A DNA stretch of 64,000 nt, from contig CATYIV010000009.1 in assembly GCA_958407465.1 (NCBI GenBank), forward strand, positions 1-64,000. The letters run 5' to 3'. Under the pieces are notes generated by a model that ran no database searches, had not been told where the DNA came from, and saw nothing but the letters and a program-made list of their open reading frames with translations. Source of the stretch: an uncultured Collinsella sp. Its GTDB lineage: Bacteria > Actinomycetota > Coriobacteriia > Coriobacteriales > Coriobacteriaceae. A program made the position numbers and the translations under genes. The stretch's first letter is position 1. Every line of letters starts with the position of its first letter. Positions 59,703 to 64,000 of this stretch are shown piece by piece.

Positions 59703-61058
59703 CTACCTCGGTGCATTCCCGCTGCGGTCGCGTTCGCTTTGCTCTACGCGCCACTCTTCCCAGCCGCGGCCGGCAGGCTGCCAGAACACGCCGCGCTCCA
59801 GTCCCTCGGGCAAATAGCGCTGATCGACCCAGCCTTCGGGATAATCATGTGGATACTTATACACACCGTATTCATCGCTGCCCGGGCGATGGCGATCGCG
59901 CAGATAACTCGGCACCTCGCGAAGCCCACTAGAATGGATATCGGCCAGCGCCGCATCGATCGAAGCCTCACACGCGTTGGATTTTGGCGCCAAGCACACA
60001 TAGAGTGCAGCCTGAGCCAGGTTAATGCGGCACTCGGGATAGCCAATGACCTCGGCAGACTTAAACGCGGCATGCGCCACCAAAAGCGCCTGCGGGTCGG
60101 CGTTGCCAACATCCTCAGAAGCGTGAATCATAATGCGGCGAGCGATAAACTTAGGATCCTCCCCAGCATCGATCATGCGCGCGAGCCAATAGATCGTGGC
60201 ATCGGGGTCACTACCGCGCATGGACTTGATGAACGCACTGATGATGTCGTAGTGCATGTCGCCGTTTTTGTCATACGTAAAGCCGCGACGCGGGTTGGCA
60301 ATCTTCACGTCATCCACGGTGATGGGATAGCGCTCCCCCGCCGCAGGCGCTGGCGTTCCCTCGGTATCGGGACGCGTGACGGCAATCTCGCTCGCAAGCT
60401 CGAGCGTCGTGAGCGCCGAGCGAGCGTCACCCGCTGCCAGCGTGCAAATGGTCTTGACCGTATCCTCATCGGCCGAGAACTTTCCGTTCAAGCCCTGTGG
60501 TGCCTCGAGCGCACGCTCAATAAGCGTGGCGATATCCTCATCCTTCAGATGTTCAAGCTCCACCACGCGCCCGCGCGACAACAGTGCCGAGTTGACCTCA
60601 AAGTACGGGTTCTCTGTCGTAGCGCCAATCATAATGACGGTACGGTTCTCAACTGCATGCAGCAGGGCATCCTGCTGCGACTTAGAGAAGCGATGAATCT
60701 CATCGATAAATAGAATGGTGCGACGGTCGTACGTATTCAGGCGCGTCTTGGCCTCATCAATCACGCGACGCAGGTCCTTCACGGTACCCGTGACGGCGCT
60801 GACCTCGACAAACTCGCTCTTGGTATGGTTGGCGATAATGTGGGCCAGCGTCGTCTTACCCGTACCGGCCGGCCCGTACAGAATCACGCTCGAAAGCACG
60901 TCGTGCTCGATCGCGGCACGCAACCATGAGCCCTTACCGACGGCCTTTTGCTGGCCCACATACTCGTCGAGCGAATTGGGGCGCATGCGCACCGCAAGCG
61001 GCGCATTTTTAAAGGAACGCTCGCGCGTCGAGGCAGAAAAAAGGTCGTCCATAGCCAT
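59703..61058 (-). CDS. rarA: Replication-associated recombination protein RarA (MgsA)
   Basis: Clamp-loader-like AAA+ ATPase acting at stalled forks. N-terminal MDDLFSAS and LAVRMRPNSLDEYVGQ, Walker A VILYGPAGTGKTTLAHIIA, Walker B TILFIDEIHRFSKSQQDALL, sensor GATTENPYFEVNSALLSR, and the C-terminal tetramer domain ending DYPEGWVDQRYLPEGLE. Length 451 from ATG 61058; two other in-frame ATGs are within nine bases. A distance of 100 bases separates it from the stress operon downstream. Confidence 0.94.
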   Translation of the reverse strand: MAMDDLFSASTRERSFKNAPLAVRMRPNSLDEYVGQQKAVGKGSWLRAAIEHDVLSSVILYGPAGTGKTTLAHIIANHTKSEFVEVSAVTGTVKDLRRVIDEAKTRLNTYDRRTILFIDEIHRFSKSQQDALLHAVENRTVIMIGATTENPYFEVNSALLSRGRVVELEHLKDEDIATLIERALEAPQGLNGKFSADEDTVKTICTLAAGDARSALTTLELASEIAVTRPDTEGTPAPAAGERYPITVDDVKIANPRRGFTYDKNGDMHYDIISAFIKSMRGSDPDATIYWLARMIDAGEDPKFIARRIMIHASEDVGNADPQALLVAHAAFKSAEVIGYPECRINLAQAALYVCLAPKSNACEASIDAALADIHSSGLREVPSYLRDRHRPGSDEYGVYKYPHDYPEGWVDQRYLPEGLERGVFWQPAGRGWEEWRVEQSERDRSGNAPR

Positions 61059-61112
61059 CCCGTGCATCCATCAAAATCGTTGTTCCTCAACAGTATACCG
61101 AAAATATACGAA

Positions 61113-62360
61113 CTACCGTTCGTTAATATAGGTACGATGCGGAAACTTCAGCCCCGGGAACAGCTTGCTCGTCAGCTCACAGAAATAGCCGTCCGTCATG
61201 CTCGAAATGTAATCCACTACGGTCTGATCTTTATCATCCTGCCATGCATAGGTGCGATTGTAGTAGGAAAGCTGCCGCTCAATGCGCGAAATGTGATGCT
61301 TAAAGATATACGAAGACTCGTCGCCTTCGTTTATATCCTGCAGGCAACGGTCATAGAGCTTTTCGAACGCCTCGCGCAGCTCCGTTTCGGAGTCGCCCTC
61401 GATGCCGCCCTTGCTATAGATCTTCTCGTAGTTCTCGCGCTTAGCGCGGCGGATTTCCTCGAACAGGTCCTCGCTCATCTCGATGCGCGGCTTGCCATAG
61501 CTGTGCTCGACGATATCGATAGAGGCATGCGTGAGAATCCAGCTGTTGTATGCTCCGCCAAGCCCATCGTCAAAAGCGTCGGGTGACAGCAGGCCCGCCG
61601 CAATGGCGTCTTGGCGATCACGCCCCGCATAGGCAAGAATATCCGAGATGCGAACGACACAGCCCTCAAGCGTCATGGGACGCAAGTGCTCAATTGCGCT
61701 ATAGCCTGTGGCAATGCAATCCTCGACGGTTCGATCGAACTGGTCAAAGGAACCCATGTCCGAGAGCTCGAACACACGCTGCTCGTACTCGCCGTTGTGG
61801 CAGAGCACGCCATCGAGCGTCTGAAGCGACACGTTGCGACCGTACAGCGCATCGAGCACGCGGACCGACTGCACGTTATGGAAAAAATAACGACCCGTGC
61901 GCTCGTGATAGATATCGTTGAGGAATCGCTCGCCGGCATGGCCGAAAGGCGTATGCCCCAAGTCGTGACCCAGACCGATCGCTTCAATCAGATCGCAGTT
62001 GAGCCCGAGGGCGCGACCGATATCGCGCGCAATGCGCGAGACGAGCTGCACGTGTAGACCACGACGCGACAAGTCGTCGTTGCTTCGAAAGCTAAAAACC
62101 TGCGTTTTGCCTGCATAACGGGTGTACGCCGGTAGATGGAGGATTTTTTCGGTATCGCGCATAAACGCCGGACGCATAAGCGTGCCTTTGTCCGCATCGC
62201 GATCGACACGACGAATGACCTGGTCGTCGTTGCAACGATACGGATTGACAGTGCCCGAAGCACGATTGGCGGCAATGCGCTCGACGAGCTCGGGCGACAA
62301 CGCCGAAGGAATACGGTCCATACGCGCCTTGATGGCGGCCGTTTCTTGATTAGTTGCCAT
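61113..62360 (-). CDS. dGTP triphosphohydrolase-like HD-domain protein
   Basis: Probably removes triphosphate from dGTP or other dNTPs. HD motifs are present: HVQLVSRIARDIGRAL, IEAIGLGHDLGHTPFGHAGE with the HD pair, and VVRISDILAYAGRD with the late Asp. RPAFMRDTEKILHLPAYTRYAGKTQVF is the Dgt-type N-terminal motif. Length 415. AAGGAG seven bases upstream fixes ATG 62360. Substrate range is unknown; GTP-type regulators cannot be excluded. Confidence 0.9.
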   Translation of the reverse strand: MATNQETAAIKARMDRIPSALSPELVERIAANRASGTVNPYRCNDDQVIRRVDRDADKGTLMRPAFMRDTEKILHLPAYTRYAGKTQVFSFRSNDDLSRRGLHVQLVSRIARDIGRALGLNCDLIEAIGLGHDLGHTPFGHAGERFLNDIYHERTGRYFFHNVQSVRVLDALYGRNVSLQTLDGVLCHNGEYEQRVFELSDMGSFDQFDRTVEDCIATGYSAIEHLRPMTLEGCVVRISDILAYAGRDRQDAIAAGLLSPDAFDDGLGGAYNSWILTHASIDIVEHSYGKPRIEMSEDLFEEIRRAKRENYEKIYSKGGIEGDSETELREAFEKLYDRCLQDINEGDESSYIFKHHISRIERQLSYYNRTYAWQDDKDQTVVDYISSMTDGYFCELTSKLFPGLKFPHRTYINER

Positions 62361-62391
62361 GGCATGCTCCTTAAGAACGATGCGCAATCGG

Positions 62392-62814
62392 TTACAGAGT
62401 GCAGCCCACGACCTCGATTATGGCAAAAATCGGCACTAAAAACGGGAGCAATGGCAGGGAGCGCGATTTTGTGAAGAGGCAGGAGAGGGCCAGGGCCAGG
62501 AGTGCGACGGCAAATGCGACAACGCCGCCCAGGGGATCGAAGGTACAAAGGGCAAAGAGTGCCTTGACGTCCCCCATGCCAATGCCAGGAGCGTGGCGAA
62601 CTCTACGCCAGAGCGACTCGGTAAGCACAAGGGCAAGGTAGACGATGACCGCAAGACCGGCATGATCAAGTGCAGTGTTAACGCCCCTGTCGAGCCAAAC
62701 GCCTGCTAACGCCGCCACGGCACATGCGCCGGCAAGCTCATTGGGAAACCGCCGCTCACGGGCATCAATCCACGCGCCGGCAAAGATGCAAATCCAAAAC
62801 GGGATATAGATCAT
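62392..62814 (-). CDS. Prepilin peptidase-like protein, catalytic domain only (A24 family)
   Basis: 140 residues, about five hydrophobic helices. The two aspartates of type IV prepilin peptidases are visible: one in AGAWIDARERRFPNEL near residue 13, and the GxGD motif in PGIGMGDVKALFAL. It lacks the N-terminal methylase part, as in TadV/CpaA. AAGGAGG precedes ATG 62814. No pilin or tad genes are in this window, so its substrate is unknown. Confidence 0.85.
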   Translation of the reverse strand: MIYIPFWICIFAGAWIDARERRFPNELAGACAVAALAGVWLDRGVNTALDHAGLAVIVYLALVLTESLWRRVRHAPGIGMGDVKALFALCTFDPLGGVVAFAVALLALALSCLFTKSRSLPLLPFLVPIFAIIEVVGCTL

Positions 62815-62848
62815 CGAAAACCTCCTTGAGCAGCTGCTCAAAAGCAAA

Positions 62849-62884
62849 AACCACCACAAAGGTGCCTGTCCCCTTTGCGGTGGT
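62849..62884 (-). terminator. Terminator after the glycosyltransferase gene
   Basis: Minus-strand stem ACCACCGCAAAGG/CCTTTGTGGTGGT with one mismatched pair, followed by a T run. It begins 12 bases past the stop codon. Confidence 0.8.
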
Positions 62885-62895
62885 TTTGGTGGTGG

Positions 62896-64000
62896 TTATT
62901 TGGCGCCTTGCATGACCTCGTCAAGGGTAACGCTGACGGCGTGCTGCGTCGGGACCCAGTCGACCTTCAGGAACAGCGCGGCCACCGTGATGGGGATATA
63001 GCTGAACATAAAGATCGGGAAGGTAAACAGGTTAGTCACCAGACGCCACTTTTGCGCGCAGTGAATGTGCTTGTACTCAAAGATAGTCGTGAGCAGCGCC
63101 AGGATAAAGAAAGTCAGATACATCATGGCGAAGGTCATAATGAGCGACGCGGCACAGGCCTGCATCTCGACTTCGGTAGCCAAAAAGCCGTGCGAGAGTC
63201 CACCCACGATCAGGAACGTCGCATTGGCGAGCATCGAGATGAGCGACAGCAGCATACCCGGGGCGATCGTCATGAACATGTCGTAGGCGGCAAAGCGATG
63301 GTAGCGGAACGTCGATTTGACAAGATGCTTGCCATAGGTAAAAAAGACCTGGTAGAAGCCCTTGGTCCAGCGCATGCGCTGTTTCCAGGATGCCTTGAAC
63401 GTCACGGGCTGTTCGTCAAAGAACTCCGCCGGCGCATAGCCAATGCGAATGCCGTGAATGGCGCAGAACGTGGTGAACTGAATATCCTCGGTCAGCGTGT
63501 GGAACTGCCAGCCGTGCATGCCCTCGATAACACTGGCGGAGATGAGGTAGCCCGAACCCGAGACAGCGCAAGAAGTCTTGCAGATATTGCGCGCGTTGTT
63601 GAGAAAGCGCGCCTCGCGCAAATACCAGGTAGCATTAGCTGCCGAGATCCACGAGCTGCCAAAGTTCTTGGAGTTGCGATAGCTCGTGACCACATGGAAT
63701 CCCTGGTCAAAGGCATCGTTCATCTTGGACACGTAATCGCGGGATATGACGTTATCAGCATCGAAAATAAAGTAGCCCTCAAACGTGTCGGGATACTCGT
63801 TAAGGATGCGGTCAAAACCAAAGTCCATGACCCAGCTCTTACCCTTGCGGGCCAGGTCGTTGCGCTCATAAACGATGGCGCCCGCCTCGCGCGCGAGCTG
63901 CGCCGTGTTGTCGGTGCAGGCATCGGCGACCACGAAGACCTCGATAAGCTCGGACGGATAATCCTGGTCCTTGATGGAGCGAACGAGGTTGGCAATCACG
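62896..64000 (-). CDS. Family 2 glycosyltransferase, membrane-bound, 5' end cut by the window
   Basis: About 368 residues are visible; the start lies beyond the window. The GT-A domain is partly present (LIEVFVVADACTDNTAQLAREAGA, FIFDADNVISRDYV with the DxD, LTEDIQFTTF, and QRMRWTKGF as the QxxRW motif). C-terminal membrane helices follow, including FPIFMFSYIPITVAALFL. These marks point to a processive polysaccharide synthase of the hyaluronan/cellulose/PNAG synthase type, with sugar unknown. Confidence 0.88.
   Translation of the reverse strand, partial: VIANLVRSIKDQDYPSELIEVFVVADACTDNTAQLAREAGAIVYERNDLARKGKSWVMDFGFDRILNEYPDTFEGYFIFDADNVISRDYVSKMNDAFDQGFHVVTSYRNSKNFGSSWISAANATWYLREARFLNNARNICKTSCAVSGSGYLISASVIEGMHGWQFHTLTEDIQFTTFCAIHGIRIGYAPAEFFDEQPVTFKASWKQRMRWTKGFYQVFFTYGKHLVKSTFRYHRFAAYDMFMTIAPGMLLSLISMLANATFLIVGGLSHGFLATEVEMQACAASLIMTFAMMYLTFFILALLTTIFEYKHIHCAQKWRLVTNLFTFPIFMFSYIPITVAALFLKVDWVPTQHAVSVTLDEVMQGAK

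Overview
The window looks like chromosomal DNA of a high-GC Gram-positive gut actinobacterium of the class Coriobacteriia, most likely Collinsella or a close relative. This rests on GC-rich codon use, AGGAGG-type ribosome binding sites, the order recN-nadK-tlyA-xseB-nusB-asp23-efp-pepP, the fructose PTS locus, and the protein families present. The genus is inference.

Region by region: (1) 82-7125 holds an iron-sulfur L-serine dehydratase, an L,D-transpeptidase and a MacA/MacB/FtsX-type ABC efflux operon. (2) 7208-29160 is a corrinoid island of visibly higher GC. A sample at 7441-7500 has 41 G+C in 60 bases, against 30 in 60 at 31021-31080. On the minus strand it is one tightly overlapping anaerobic cobalamin operon (cbiF, cbiD, a deleted cbiL, cbiG, cbiH, cbiET, cbiA, cobT, cobU, cobS, a CobU-like/CobC fusion, cbiB, cobD, cobQ, cobO, cbiC, cbiJ). 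Divergent to it, behind a promoter and a cobalamin riboswitch, is a second module on the plus strand: a Tat-exported lipoprotein CbiK, a small lipoprotein, and a FecB/BtuC/BtuD-like uptake ABC transporter. Copies of a 70-bp palindromic repeat flank the island, one whole (7138-7207) and one half (29124-29143), and a fragment resembling IS21 istA lies at its left edge. (3) 29276-34781 holds a radical SAM/SPASM protein, a TetR regulator, a flippase-like membrane protein, two tRNA-Glu(CTC) genes and the CCA-adding enzyme. (4) 34946-42834 is a fructose PTS regulon: two tandem 1-phosphofructokinases, enzyme I, HPr, EIIBCA(Fru) and a divergent RpiR regulator, with shared TGAAAG/CTTTCA operator-like sites. 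(5) 42894-56002 is core housekeeping (DNA repair, NAD kinase, rRNA methylation, NusB, EF-P, peptidase, shikimate genes, MltG, RuvX, AlaS). (6) 56197-64000 holds a small membrane protein, an AI-2E family permease, a SigB-like sigma factor with a divergent anti-sigma-like protein, RarA, a dGTPase-like HD protein, a prepilin-peptidase-like protein and a glycosyltransferase cut by the window edge.

The main points of interest are: the corrinoid island with its repeat and transposase scars; the cbiL gene, which keeps only its two ends and so breaks an otherwise near-complete pathway; the riboswitch-controlled extracytoplasmic CbiK plus ABC module; a 3-dehydroquinate-synthase-like protein that has lost all recognisable catalytic motifs next to a normal shikimate kinase; and a 152-bp hairpin with perfect 40-bp arms beside ptsH. 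No CRISPR array, prophage or complete insertion sequence was seen.
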